NCBI GenBank assembly: GCA_964020975.1
Contig: OZ026625.1
Coordinates: 43,702,794-43,766,793 of the forward strand
Direction: 5' to 3'
Source of the DNA: Hermodice carunculata
Lineage: Eukaryota; Annelida; Polychaeta; Eunicida; Amphinomidae
DNA: 64,000 nucleotides
A model generated the notes under the pieces. The model saw nothing but the letters and a program-made list of their open reading frames with translations. It was not told where the DNA came from and searched no databases. The translations under genes were made by a program, and so were the position numbers. Below are positions 38,762 to 50,151 of the stretch, piece by piece (within the stretch, counting starts at the first letter, position 1; each line of letters begins with the position of its first letter).

Positions 38762-38925
38762 GTAAAGGTTGTAAAATGTTTGCAAAAGGTTGACAAAGGC
38801 TTTGTAAAAGGTTGGCAAAAGGTTGACAAAGGCTTTGTAAAAGGTTGGCAAAAGGTTGACAAAGGGTTTGTAAAAGGTTGGCAAAAGGTTGACAAAGGGT
38901 TTCAAATGGTTGCAAACCATTTCAA
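38762..38925. repeat. minisatellite, 33-bp unit, RPAP2 intron
   Basis: Units of GGCAAAAGGTTGACAAAGGC then TTTGTAAAAGGTT, about four and a half copies, fading into AAAGGTTG-rich text up to about 39,100. The 33-bp period leaves reading frames open on the minus strand (LPTFYKPFVNL), which are not evidence of coding. Confidence 0.9.
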
Positions 38926-39476
38926 TCAATAAGGTTGAGAAAGTGTGTGAAATGATTGCTAGCCATTAGAGAAAGGTTTAAAAGTGTTTAAAATAGGTTT
39001 TAATGTAATAAGAGGAAATGGTTTGGAAAGTGTTAGGAAATGGGTTTGAAAAAGGTTTTCCTTTCACTCAAAAGGTTGAAAAAAGGTTGCAAAAGGTTGA
39101 TGCGTTTGGTGACTGTTAAGCTTAATGCAGGCTTGACTGTAAGTTGCACAGAAAAGTCAGTTTTCAGATAGAGCTGATGGAAGACATACATATAAAGGCT
39201 AGAAATCCACTTTGTAGACATGACTGAGAAAACGTATACCTATCAACATGCATTGCCAAGGTTTCTTTTTTCTGACAAATTTGTTAAAGAATAAAGGAGA
39301 AAGGAACATGTTTTTCAGCGACTGATTGTATAGTATTGTGCTAATTTCTATTAAAGTGCCCAAAAAGCAAAGGGAAAAATTAAGAGACTTTAGCCAACTG
39401 GGGAAGACTTCACAGTATGTGAACCTTGAAATTATAGAAATTGGTATCTGAGATGCTTGAAAAATAATTTTTGCAG

Positions 39477-41031
39477 AGGGAGTGTTGGAGAAGAGGTCAT
39501 TCAAGATCGTGTGGAAGAACTAAGAGATGAGATGAATGCTGTGCTTGTAATGGATGACAAAGACAGTCACAGGCAGACCACAAGTAAACAGGTTGCATTT
39601 GTGGATGAAGTGAGAGAGACAGATATGGATGATGGAGATGTCAATGTCAGGACATACAAACCTGAAAACTCAGAGGAGGAGGAGGATCATACACTTGCAC
39701 CACAAGAGAAAGATGAACCACCACAAATCTTTGAAGAGGAAAATCTAGCAATTGATGATTCTGTGAACTCGCATAGTGAAGAACCGCAAGAATTTGAGAG
39801 GCAAGAGAGAGATGGATCACAACAAGTCCTCAATGAGTGTGAATCATTCAGCACCACAACTGAAATTTTGGACACGGTTGTGAAATCAGAAAAAGAGGTA
39901 CCGAACTCACAGGAAACAGAACAAGAAAGAATTGAATTGGAAGAACCTGTGTCGCATTCAGAAGCACTGAAAGAGGAACAAAGCAAAGATTCCACGATGG
40001 TAAGGGAGGGAAAATTGTTAACTAGTAAAGAACTGGATGAGAAGCGAAAGAGAGTGCAGGAGAAACTGAGAGACCAGCTTGAAAAGTACAAAGTGGATAG
40101 TCCAAAAGTGAACACACATGGAAGCGAAGAACATTCAGTGGTTGATAAAAGAAAAGAGCTTAAGGAAGCCATCAGGAAAAATAACCCGGCCACAAAAAAA
40201 GATTCACCAACAGAAGTGATGGAAAAGAAAGTTAATGAACTTCGGATGTTGGCCAAGGAGCCGGAACCCCAAATAATTTCACACCGTGGGAAAGATGAGA
40301 ACATTGTGATGTCGGCAGTGGGGGGCAAATCTGATTTGCTGAGGAGTTTGATTAACAGGAGGGACAGCTTATTATCTGAGCTTGGTAAAGCTGGAGAGCA
40401 GAGAGTGAAGACAAAGCCTGTGGTTATGGAAATAGAGAATGAAAATGAGAATAAGGATGAGGATGAAAGAAACGAAGGACATACTGACTCTGGTCATGAC
40501 CATTCTGTCTTCTTTACAGAAATATCTGAAAATCACACTTCTTCCAAAGATACAAAATATTCAACAGACAACATAACTTCAGCTCAAGTGAATGAAAATA
40601 TCCACCATCTGGAATCCCATGAACCCAGCAGTACGTGCAGTATTGGTTCTTCTAGTCCATCTGGCAAGAAAAGATTGAAGAGAAAAAAGCAAAAGATACC
40701 CAAGACATTATCTTTAGATGCAGTAAAGGGTTCCCTTTATGAATGGAAAACGCCACAAACTGTGACATTTTTGGCTGTTAATAGCATCCAGCTTGAACCA
40801 AGTGCCAGAGACAGTGAGGAGATGCAAAAAAGCCAAGATAGCCTGGAGAATGGCCTTAAAGAGACTGAAGAAAACAAGGTGGAGCTGCAACAGAGGCTCG
40901 CATATAACCCAGACAGAGAACAATTAAAGTCTGATACAGAGTTATTTGACCTTCGTGTTAAGGAGTTTTATAAAGGCAGTGGTAAATATCCTCAGAGAGC
41001 TAGCATTCCAGGGACTGGATCAAATACAAAG
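39477..41031 (+). CDS. RPAP2: RPAP2 exon 6: long acidic variable region and WKT motif
   Basis: The acceptor ATTTTTGCAG ends at 39,476, and one leading base completes an Arg with exon 5. The exon's 518 codons begin GSVGEEVIQDRVEELRDEM. A long Glu/Asp/Ser/Lys-rich, probably disordered stretch follows. Near the end are VKGSLYEWKTPQTVTFLAVN and ELFDLRVKEFYKGSGKYPQR, equivalent to human LKETLIEWKTEETLRFLYG and KLNLRIREFYRGRY (from memory). The donor ACAAAG/GTAATT closes it in phase 0. Exons 1-6 total 665 codons. The human protein (about 610 residues) continues with a conserved SSSQNQIRKRIVLEKL-type tail that is not visible downstream here. If the donor is skipped, the frame reads 49 more intron-like codons to a stop at 41,178. 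Confidence 0.93.
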
Positions 41032-41178
41032 GTAATTTATAACCATTTTTTTTCTGTCTCCTACAGTATTGCTGTGAACAACTTAATATTGTCCAAAATT
41101 TATATCATTATGAAATTTTTAGCAGATTGGCCTTCATTTTGGAGAAAATTTCCTGAAGTTTTTTTTTTTTTTTTTTAA

Positions 41179-43550
41179 TTATTCAAATGGACATGTGAAA
41201 AAAATGGGTTTGTTCATGAGCTTGAATGTACATTTTTCAACCACAAAAACTAACCTAGGATGCCTACAGGTACGTATTGGCATGCATTTTTTTCCTTCTT
41301 AAAGATTACCAGAAAATGTAGAGTCATACATGTGAACCATTTTATTTCTTCGTCAAGAATACTATATGTTATTTTGTCAATAGTTTTCTTCTGCACATGT
41401 TTTGGGCACATGGCCCCCAGTGTAGAGTGATGAAACTGAGTTGACCTCTAGAGGGTGTAGTCATTTTGTTTTTTGTCATCTGTTTTTGTGTGTGTACATG
41501 CATTACACAGGAAAGGGACTGTGTAGCTGACATTTTCTAGATGCATGGTCTATTTGTTTTCAACATGCAGGTCAAGTGTAACATTGAGTGTATTCAAAAT
41601 TAAAACACTAATGGATGGGTCATCATTTTTATCATTTTCACAAGCATACAGACAGTAAGTATGTTGGGGGAGGGAGGGATAATGGTAGTACTATTCAAAT
41701 ATTGCAATAAAATGTTGATCGAGTAAATTATTTCACAAACTAACACTGTCGTAGACACTGCATATTAACAGTAAGACTGGACATACATTTTTAGTCCAAA
41801 CAATTGTACTGCTACATTTGTACTTTTAAAAAAAGAAGAAAGTGGAACAGGTTTGGTAAATTCTGTTGCTGTATTGTCTGTTGAGCCAGGAATACCTCAT
41901 TTTTAAATGTGGGAAAATTACATGACTCAGGAAGATCTAGAGTACTCTCTTGAAAATGAGAAAAACATAAAACAATCTTTTAAAACCATTTATCATTTAT
42001 CCCAACTCCTTATCAATATGATACAGGAAGTTCTTTAGTTTTGTGCAGGATAGCAGTTTGTACCACTACAGTTTCTCTGTGACTTGCCTCCAAAGCAGAC
42101 CAAGCTCCATATTGGAAGGAGGGGGGGGGGGGGGGGTGAGGAGGAGGTAAATCTAGGAATTTATTAGTCAGAATACTGGTGCTGGTATCTGAGGCTAAGT
42201 TTAGGCTGGGGTCTGAGGCTAAGCCCAAAGCTCCTGCTTTTTAACATTTTCACCCTTCCTTGGCAGCAGAAAGCCATATTTTTACTGTGCTCTTCTGTAA
42301 CTTTTGTCAAAGTTAAAGTTCAGGAGAAAAAGCAAGAAAATGTGTGGGTTTTTGTAGGGGAGAGGTTGTGGGTGAAGAAAATTTTGACCTTATACTGACA
42401 GTTTTCCAAATTTTTACACCCACTCTGGATCTGCACCTGCATGTTTATACTAATCTCCGCTTAACAAGTGTAGAGGACAAAACACAGATATTGTTCTGTT
42501 TAGCAGGCAACTGTTAAGAGCTGCTGCCACCTGGTGGCTGATGCATTAATCATATCCTCAGGGCAAGGGACTGCTCACATCAATCTCTTACAAGCTCAGG
42601 AACTTGTGGGAAGACCCCAGGGAAGGTACATGTACCGTGGCAGAGCTGGGTCACAAAGAGAGATAACTAGATAATAGGACAGCTAATTGCGGCATGACTA
42701 CTGTCAAAACAATCAACATAATCTGCTAATTAATAATGTCAAGGTCATCTGCTTAATCCATTACAGTGGTACTTCTCTTGAGAGACCCCTCTAATGAGAG
42801 ACCGCATATCTTTTTAAGACCGCTCTCTGAGAACACTGCGCTATCTTTTCCATGTTGTTGTACTCCTAATGAATGACCACCTAATTTGAAAGACCGTATT
42901 TTGACCCGCCATAGGGGCGGTTTCTCAAAAGAGGTACCACTATATACTTAAATATTGTTCTTTCTCAAAAGTATTTTTTTTGCTTTTTAGCGAAAATTTA
43001 ACAGCAAAATATGTCCATAGTAAACAGCTTCCCTGGGCACTCCCTGGGAGCCTAAGGTGTGCTAAGGAAAGTTGTTGGCTCAGTTCAATGGTGGTGGGAG
43101 GGTGAGTAGAGGGTTAGGCACTCCCAGTAGTGACCATAGTAGGTAAAATGTGTGGCTCTGAAGGCCCCTTTTCCAGGAAAATTTACCTAGCAAAGATCAA
43201 ATATTTTGACAAAGGTAGTTTTTCCTTTTCATGGCCCATAATTTTGAAAATTTTGTCTATATCAGGTCAAAATTTTTTTCACTGGGCTCTTTCAAGCCAA
43301 TTTTGACCATGTTTTGTCCTATTTCAGGTGAAAATTCTCCAGGAAAATTTCAGTTTTGGTGAAAAGTGCCCCAGAAAGGTTGTGTTTTGGTTAAGTACAG
43401 CTCCACACCTCTACATGTACCAGGAATTTGGGGGAGTAACCGTCAGGGCTTTTAGGTAAAAAATTGAAAGCTATACTGAAACTGAGGAGATTGATAGAAC
43501 CTGTTATGTTTGCAGTATATGTTGGTCATATACAAATATCCATTTTGCAG
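41179..43550 (+). other. intron or intergenic gap between RPAP2 and dynein-like exons
   Basis: No exon, polyadenylation cluster or promoter could be assigned with confidence. It contains a poly-G/T tract at 42,119-42,137 and a Tc1/mariner-like MITE. Deciding whether RPAP2 terminates here is the key question for this locus. Confidence 0.4.
42762..42942. mobile_element. Tc1/mariner-like MITE
   Basis: The left end TACAGTGGTACTTCTCTTGA and the inverted right end TATAGTGGTACCTCTTTTGA flank 181 bp with GAGAGACC and AAAGACCG words. Confidence 0.7.
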
Positions 43551-43700
43551 GAGGACTACGACAAGAGACTGGCTGTTGCCATAGATACCATGACCAAGGC
43601 CCTGGCTACTATCAAGCCAGCAGATATCACCTGCATAAAGTGCTTGAACTGCCCACCAGTTGGTATCAAGCTTGTCATGGAGGCTGTGTGCATACTCATG
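43551..43700 (+). CDS. dynein stalk module A, exon E1 (end of first stalk helix)
   Basis: The acceptor ATCCATTTTGCAG ends at 43,550 and the donor CTCATG/GTGAAT follows. Fifty codons, phase 0/0. It encodes EDYDKRLAVAIDTMTKALAT, IKPADITCIKCLNCPPVGIK and LVMEAVCILM. The LxPADIT.IK...PP.G(V/I)KLVMEAVCIL pattern is diagnostic of dynein heavy chains at the end of coiled-coil helix 1, entering the microtubule-binding domain. It is closest in feel to the axonemal DNAH1/3/7/12 group, by memory. Typical dynein would have AAA4 upstream; nothing of that kind is seen before it. Confidence 0.9.
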
Positions 43701-44300
43701 GTGAATACTTATTTATTTATTCATTTGTTTGTGTGTTTGTTTATTTATTTTTTATTTTTGTATTTAATTTAATTAAATTTATTTTTTTTATTTTTTTTTA
43801 TATTTTGTTTTTGTTTTTGTCTTCAGGCCAATCTATGGAAAGACATGTTGGTCTGAATTATAATAATCACAGATTCAAATTCCATTCGGTAAGAGCTGAT
43901 GTTCCATTACCAGAATGCATGACGTTCTAGAAGTCAGAAAGGTCAAGGCCAGTGGTTTTACCTGACACGCTTTGGGCACATTGCACCCAAAGTGGGCAGA
44001 GCAATTTTGTAGCAGCACTGAAAATGTTAGCTATATAGTGTAACTCTTCTTCAGTGAACTGGGGCATTTTGTGTAAATATTCTGTGGCATTAATAGCCAG
44101 TTGCATCTTCAACGTCATCATGAGAAGAGCTTTCATTGAAGTATGAACACGCCCAGTGTGTTGTAAGTGTCCATCATATGGACACTGCTACAAGGACAAA
44201 CTAATTAACCGACACATGCTTGTGGCAGGCAATGCAAAAACCACTGATCCAAGCCTTGACCTCCTTTAGACAGAATAAGTGAAAATGTGTGCAAAGTCAG

Positions 44301-44360
<60 letters not shown>

Positions 44361-45847
44361 TTTGGTCAGAATTGAGAAAAGAAATCGCAGGCAGTTGCTT
44401 TCTTTTCCTTCCAAACATTTTTTTTTTTCTGGATATTGAAAGGAGATTGTTGACTAATCCTTATTGTTCATCACCATAATCATTGCTTCACAATTTTGTG
44501 AGTATGTTAACATCTAAGGATAAGCTCAGGGTTTGGGTAATGTCTAAATATTCCAAACTTCTAACAGATTCAACTTTGACACTTTTTGTCACAGAAACAT
44601 CTAGTTTGTAGTAAAATAATTTGTAGGAAGTGAACTAAAAAAGAGTATCACAGATTATCCAAAAAAATGGTTTAGTTTTGTCAGAACATTGCTCCAAAAT
44701 CTGAGCCTTTTGATGAAAATTGAAGTGTCATCCTGTCAGCTTCAAAACACTCACAGCTACTCTATGACCCAAAAAAAAAATTGAAAAAAATGTGACATGC
44801 TTTTTTGACCAACTATATACAGATTACTTTTTCACTATAATTTTACTATTACAGTGAACAATGAAAAAGTTGAATCCACCCTTTTGTGAAAAATTCAGAA
44901 GATTGTATTCTCAGTTTGTCCAACTGCTGTAAACACAAGTCAAGTGACACAGATGACAATAGCAAAAATGGATTCTCCAGTTAGTTTGCTTTTCAAAAAT
45001 GTATACAATACACGTACTTTGTGGAACATTTTGTGAATGGTTTTTGTTTTATATGCCTTTTTGTAGACATTAACGTTAACCCTGAGCTTAATATCCTTAA
45101 ATGATATGTACTATATATGTAAGTCTAAACATACCACATGTCACTATAAATCGGAGCAGTTTTTATAGTGCCGAGTGTTAGAAGATTCAAGTTGAAAGTG
45201 GATATGTATTAGATCATTTGAAAATGATCACAGGGTCTGTCCACAGTCACATCTACGATGTCTTAAATTATTATTTTTTTTTTTTGCTCTGATATTATCC
45301 GATTGTAGCGTCAAATAAGTGTTGATATGAACTTTGAGTACCCTAAGTTAACATTTTCGGAAATGAGATGGTCTACAGATACCAATGTTATCAAACTGTG
45401 AAACTTTGATTCTAAGTGGCTTTAAATGGTTTGTATGCATTTGTGGATTTTTTAGCACCAGGAATTAAGTAATTACTGAATTTTGGATGAGCACTTCACA
45501 ATATTGAATATGTGACTAATGAAGAATAATGCTTATGCAGCGACTGGTGTCAAAATCTCACAGTATAAATACACTGATTAATCTATGGTCTTTGCAGTTT
45601 CCAAAGGGCATACTTTTATATATATTTATCAATACATAGTTTATATTGTAGTGCAATTTGTATTGGACAAAAATGGATATAACTGGTTTTGGCATAGCAA
45701 GCTTAAGGCTGCCTTTGCATAAATGTTGAAAATCCTAAATACATGTAAATTCAAAACTTATTCCATGATTTCTGTAAAACTTATTGTTTCTGTGATACAA
45801 GTGTACATATGAAGAGTATATGTAATTGCTTTATTTGCTCCATATAG
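43701..45847 (+). other. intron with T-rich and (TTA)n tracts
   Basis: Contains ATTT-rich low complexity near 43,708-43,822 and an (ATT)n tract at 44,301-44,359. No other exon was seen. Confidence 0.6.
44301..44359. repeat. (ATT)n microsatellite
   Basis: About 19 perfect ATT units, giving Tyr or Asn homopolymer frames that are not genes. Confidence 0.98.
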
Positions 45848-45916
45848 GGTATCGAACCTGTGAAAAGAGCTGGCCCACATGGAAAAATTGATGATTATTG
45901 GGGACCATCAAAGCGA
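45848..45916 (+). CDS. dynein stalk module A, exon E2
   Basis: Acceptor TTGCTCCATATAG, donor AAGCGA/GTAAGT, 23 codons, phase 0/0. It encodes GIEPVKRAGPHGKIDDYWGP then SKR. DYWGPSK is the conserved dynein motif immediately before the LLGDMxFL helix of the microtubule-binding domain. It sits between E1 and E3 exactly as in dynein order. Confidence 0.88.
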
Positions 45917-46406
45917 GTAAGTGTATTGTACAATTCAACTGCTACATGTACTGTACTTTGACCGTGTTCTTACAAAATTGAAATAAAATAGTAATTACGT
46001 TCTAATTACATGTAGTGTCATACTTTGAACATTATCGGTAAAATACTGTGAAAAGGTCATTAAATATAAAATTTTTGGTAAACTTTTTGACTGTTTATAT
46101 TCCAGAGTAGTGTGTGTGTGGGGGGGGGAGCATTAGAAAGAAACTTTCATTAGGAGGAACATGTTGTATGTTATAGAGACCATAGTAATAACCTGATCTG
46201 TCTTTATGTTTCTGGTGGTGATGTGTGTGTGTGGGGTGGGGAGTGTGTATTAGAACAGTAATCCCTACCTGAGGAATATGGTGTATGACTGTAGTAACAG
46301 TCTGAACTCTTCTAATGTTTTGGGGTGGTGTGTGTGTGTGGGGTGGGGGGGCATAAAAATTTATATCTGTTTTGGCACATTCAGGTATACTATATACATG
46401 TATATG

Positions 46407-46567
46407 TACAGTGGAAACTCCTTAAAATGACACCATCTGTTTTCCTAAGAAATTTGTCAGATAAATGAATCAAATAGCAAAGAAAATAAAATATGCCTGT
46501 GAAAACTTGTGTCATTAGATTGAATATGTCAGATATCTGAGTGCTGTTATAGTGAGGTTTCACTGTA
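46407..46567. mobile_element. Tc1/mariner-like MITE, copy in block A
   Basis: The left end TACAGTGGAAACTCCTTA and right end GTGAGGTTTCACTGTA are imperfect inverted repeats. The same insertion is present at 57,047-57,206, so it predates the block duplication. Confidence 0.65.
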
Positions 46568-46867
46568 TATTAATCCCTCCTTTTGGAGGCCAGCCCCCAC
46601 GGGTAGTGTGGAAGTGGTCACATGCCGCAGGTGAATTTGCACTTGGTGAGATATAACATGCAGTAGATAGCACTGGGGTTTGGATAAACGTGGTCTTGAA
46701 GGAAAGACAGGAGCACTTCATGGGTTAAGTCAAACTTCCATGTAATACTATGTGATGTATCGCTATAGATTTTTGCATCTGGACAGGGCTGAGCACTTGT
46801 AAGAATGCTTGTGGCATCAAAGTTGACTGCTGTAGCACAGGCAAAGTTTCTTGTCTGCACAGTGGAA

Positions 46868-47140
46868 GTATATGTCTCCTTGTAGCACTTTTGTGTACTC
46901 TTGTAGCACTTTTGTCTACTCTTGTAGCACTTTTCTGTACTCTTGTAGCACTTTACTGTACTCTCATAGTGATTTTCTGTACTCTTGTAGCACTTTTTTG
47001 TACTCTTATAGTAATTGACTGTGCTCTCTTTCAGCACTTTTCTGTACTCTTGTACTTTTCTGTGTTCTAGTAGCACTTTTCTGTACTCTAGTAGCACTAT
47101 TCTGTACTATAGTAGCACTTTTCTGTACTCTTGTAGCACT
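46868..47140. repeat. minisatellite, 21-bp unit, block A
   Basis: Repeats of TGTAGCACTTTTCTGTACTCT, about thirteen units. The minus strand stays open as a 7-residue CYKSTEK repeat, a by-product of the 21-bp period. Confidence 0.9.
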
Positions 47141-47663
47141 TGGGTGCCACAGGTTGCCCACCCCTGCTGGAGAACCCAATGTGTATTCATTGTACTATAG
47201 GGCCATCCTGGATAAATTAAATAATCATCCTTAAATCAAATAGATTTCAAGTTGTATTGCAGTTATAGGGAGTCTCCAATGAATTGCTAAGTTTTGTTTG
47301 CCAATTTGACCACATTATAGTGACATTAATTCAGTAAGTGCCAGGGTGATCTTTTGAAATATTTTCAAATTTGTGGGACAAAAGATCTGTCCAAATGGGA
47401 AGTGCAGGCTGCATGGAAATACCAGCATTATGAAACATCATAAACCAGAAACACCCATGGTGACTGCAGGGGCCATAGTCACAAACAGTTTAATCTCATC
47501 CTGAATTTAATCCTAAAATGAAAGTCAATGTGCCTTTGGGCCTTGAACTACTGAATCATTGGCCTGATGTTTGATCTAAACTTGCAGGATTAATTTATCC
47601 ATGTGCTCCACTGTAATATGAATTTTGGAACTAAAGTTTCCATTTCATTAAATCAATCTTGAT

Positions 47664-47878
47664 TTAACCCTTAACGTGCTGATTTAAGACACACAGTGTG
47701 CACAAAATATCCTGTGGAAAGCTGTTGACTAAGGATACTTTTTACGTTAGGCTGGGCTTCCTGGTATTTGAATGAGAAGTGTCTTTATGAGGATTCCGAA
47801 TATGAATCATTTAACCATTATATGTTTTAACAGTAATGAGAACAGGGCTGTAGCTGTGATTAGCACTTTCTGGGTTAA
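47664..47878. mobile_element. piggyBac-like MITE inserted after block duplication
   Basis: TTAACCC at the left and GGGTTAA at the right flank 215 bp containing GGAAAGCTGTTGACTAAGG, the core shared with other TTAA MITEs. The duplicate block reads CTTGATTTAATTGCAGATTT at the matching place (58,313-58,332), an uninterrupted single TTAA. The element's borders are therefore defined by direct comparison with an empty site. Confidence 0.85.
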
Positions 47879-48579
47879 TCCAGATTTTAATCCGAGATCA
47901 AAAGATTAAATACTGAATCAAACTAAGATTGATTTAATAAAACAAACCTGTACATCCTTAGGTTTATATTGTAGCCAAGAGCATGTATTGGCTAATCTTC
48001 AAAGTTTTGATCAAGCATTGAGCCAAGGATTAACTTATTAAGTAGTTTAGGATCCAAACCACATTGATATAATTTGGGGATTAAAGTTAGGATCAAATCA
48101 ATTTTTTTGCAGATACGGCCACTGGTGATTAGACTTTTGGTGTATCAGTTTGTCACTCAGACACAAATGCTGTCATAAGTGTGTGCCACCCCCCCACCCC
48201 CCCTGTTTATTTTGTAAGCCTTTTTACAGGCATTGAACACATCTTTTGTTTTACTCAGGATCCCGGATATTATCTTTTGAGGTGCTGTGCACATATAGCC
48301 TACACTTCTTGTTGATCTGACAAATAAATGAAGATCACCCAGATGTGAAAAATGGATGAAAATATCATTATGACATGGACACCTTCTGCTGTCATTATTC
48401 TGGTCAAATTGATAAGCCAAAGTTTACCATTTTGTGAGAACTGTCCTCTGAAAGAATGCACAGATGAAATTTGCTGTGTAAAACCAAGGAGTCTATAATC
48501 CAGTTTAGACTCCTTGGTAAAAACCAAGATTTTATTACATAATTTCCTGATTTGACATGCATGTTTGTTCTAATTTCAG

Positions 48580-48780
48580 CTACTTGGTGACATGTGTTTC
48601 CTCAACTTGGTGAAAAACTTTGATAAGGACAATATTCCTGCAGCAGCTATGAAGAAAATTAGAGATTGTTACATCACCAATCCTGATTTTTCTCCTGAAG
48701 TACTAAAGAATGTTTCTGTAGCATGCGTTGGTTTGGGTAATTGGGTGCGAGCCTTGGAAATGTATGACTGGGCAGTTAAG
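48580..48780 (+). CDS. dynein stalk module A, exon E3 (microtubule-binding domain core)
   Basis: Acceptor TTCTAATTTCAG, donor GTTAAG/GTGAGA, 67 codons, phase 0/0. It encodes LLGDMCFLNLVKNFDKDNIP, AAAMKKIRDCYITNPDFSPE, VLKNVSVACVGLGNWVRALE and MYDWAVK. The signature LLGDMxFL..L...DKDNIP...M.KIR..YITNP.F.P..(V/L)...S.A..GL..WV.A(L/M)E.YD is that of the dynein heavy chain microtubule-binding domain. In known dyneins the next residues are VVAPKxxxLxxAExxL of stalk helix 2; here the following exon does not have that form. Confidence 0.95.
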
Positions 48781-49574
48781 GTGAGAAGACTTTTATATTT
48801 TATGTTGTATGCATTAATGTTATATTTTATAATATAGCTGGAATTAACATGATTTTTGCCATTGATTAATCAAATTATCATTAAAAAAAGTTAAATTGTA
48901 ATGATACTAAATATACAACACAAGCACATGCCAGGTTTTAAGATTATAGTGGTTTTATGTCACCATGTAAAAGTTGAGGTGTAAATTTCTTTGTTTGGAA
49001 TAGTTTGGTTTGCCGCATCAAGTCATTGCTTCTCTAAAATTGCCCCTCTATCTGTCTTGTGATTGTGGTGTCCTTCTTTACTTTGTTGATCCAGAGTGGT
49101 GTTCTTCCTCCTGGCATTGTCTTTTGAAATGCTTGTCATTTAGGCATGTCTTATCAGCCTTCCATGCATGCAATGTGCCAGCTTTTATCCTTAGTGACAA
49201 ACAGTCAGCAACTGACCTTGGGCCTTGGTATGGCTCACAGGAAAAGCACATATTCACTAGTGGGAGGTTCATTTGTGGCTTTGGGACAGAAAAAAGGTGT
49301 CCAGTGTTCAGAAGTGAGAGATGTACAGTAGTGAGAGGTAATTATGAACGTCCAAGAACACCCAGGTGCCTATTAACTAACATGTAAACATTTGGGACTG
49401 AAAAAAAAGTGTTCACAGGTGAGAGGTGTTCACTTGTCGGAAGTGTTCAGTAGTGGAGGTTTTACTGTATTCAAACTGTACAGATTGACATGCTGGCCTT
49501 TACTGACTATGAATCTTATACTATTAGTATAAACCTGTCCATGTCATTTTGTTCATCTTTATGACTGTTGCCAG

Positions 49575-49667
49575 GCAGCGGCGTACCACTGTGGCAGCCA
49601 GGATGTGAGAGGGCTTGGCCAGGACCACCAGACGGATAAACTGACGGCAGGGTCACCTGAAAAAGAG
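49575..49667 (+). CDS. 31-codon linker exon X1
   Basis: The acceptor GACTGTTGCCAG ends at 49,574 and the donor AAAGAG/GTAAAA follows. Thirty-one codons, phase 0/0: AAAYHCGSQDVRGLGQDHQT then DKLTAGSPEKE. It is not a recognised domain. Its length and its Lys-Glu ending before the donor match X2 and X3, which is the main reason to accept it as an exon. Confidence 0.55.
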
Positions 49668-50151
49668 GTAAAATGTCTTTGTTTTTGCTTGGCTGTTTTT
49701 TTTCACTTGGGAACACTTTTCGTTCATTCCAGAATATGTTACAGGTGAGGTATGGTAAAGATGCCAGGTAAACAGTTAATATAAGTCTGTGTTTGTTTGT
49801 CTCCAAATCAGAGTGCTTTCCAAACTGGTGTTTCTTCCTCAGAGGTCAGAGAAAAATGTAGGGAAAGGATTTATCTTATTTATCTTGTACACATCTATAT
49901 TGTGAGTGTCATTGTGTAAACTGTGTAGAGTGAGCCCCCTCCTCCCCCGCCCTGCCCCATAAGGCTCTACCAAAGTGCCCCAGAAATGTGGCCTCACAAA
50001 CCGGGTGGCCTTTCTTGACAGCTAAATAAAATGAAAATACCATCCCAGCTGCAGAAATGAATAGGTTTGTTACAAAGAGTATAAATGTGGTATCATTATG
50101 CCAATTTATAACATGTTGAATCTTATTAAAATTTGCAGGGAAGAGGTCAAT

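Larger units (their letters stand above)
46125..49145 (+). repeat. duplicated 3-kb block, copy A
   Basis: It is nearly identical along its length to 56,702-59,572 (same order, direct orientation, about 10.4 kb apart). Copy A includes a MITE at its left, the 21-bp minisatellite, long identical intron text and exon E3. It differs by a 211-bp TTAA MITE insertion (47,664), a 34-bp hairpin insertion at 48,484 and microsatellite changes. Outside the block the two modules are strongly diverged. Confidence 0.92.

Noticed and set aside
38281-38930. Regularly spaced repeats that could suggest a CRISPR-like array
   Set aside because: These are contiguous minisatellites without unique spacers, in an animal intron.
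39687-40328. 213-codon open frame on the minus strand
   Set aside because: It lies exactly antisense to the acidic RPAP2 exon. Its Ser/Phe/Cys-rich composition is what Glu/Lys-rich codons give in reverse. No splice sites or motif support it.
46618-47097. 159-codon minus-strand frame of YKSTEKC repeats (and its twin at 57,278-57,784)
   Set aside because: It is a by-product of the 21-bp minisatellite. Frames in the two copies differ and no splice sites bound them.
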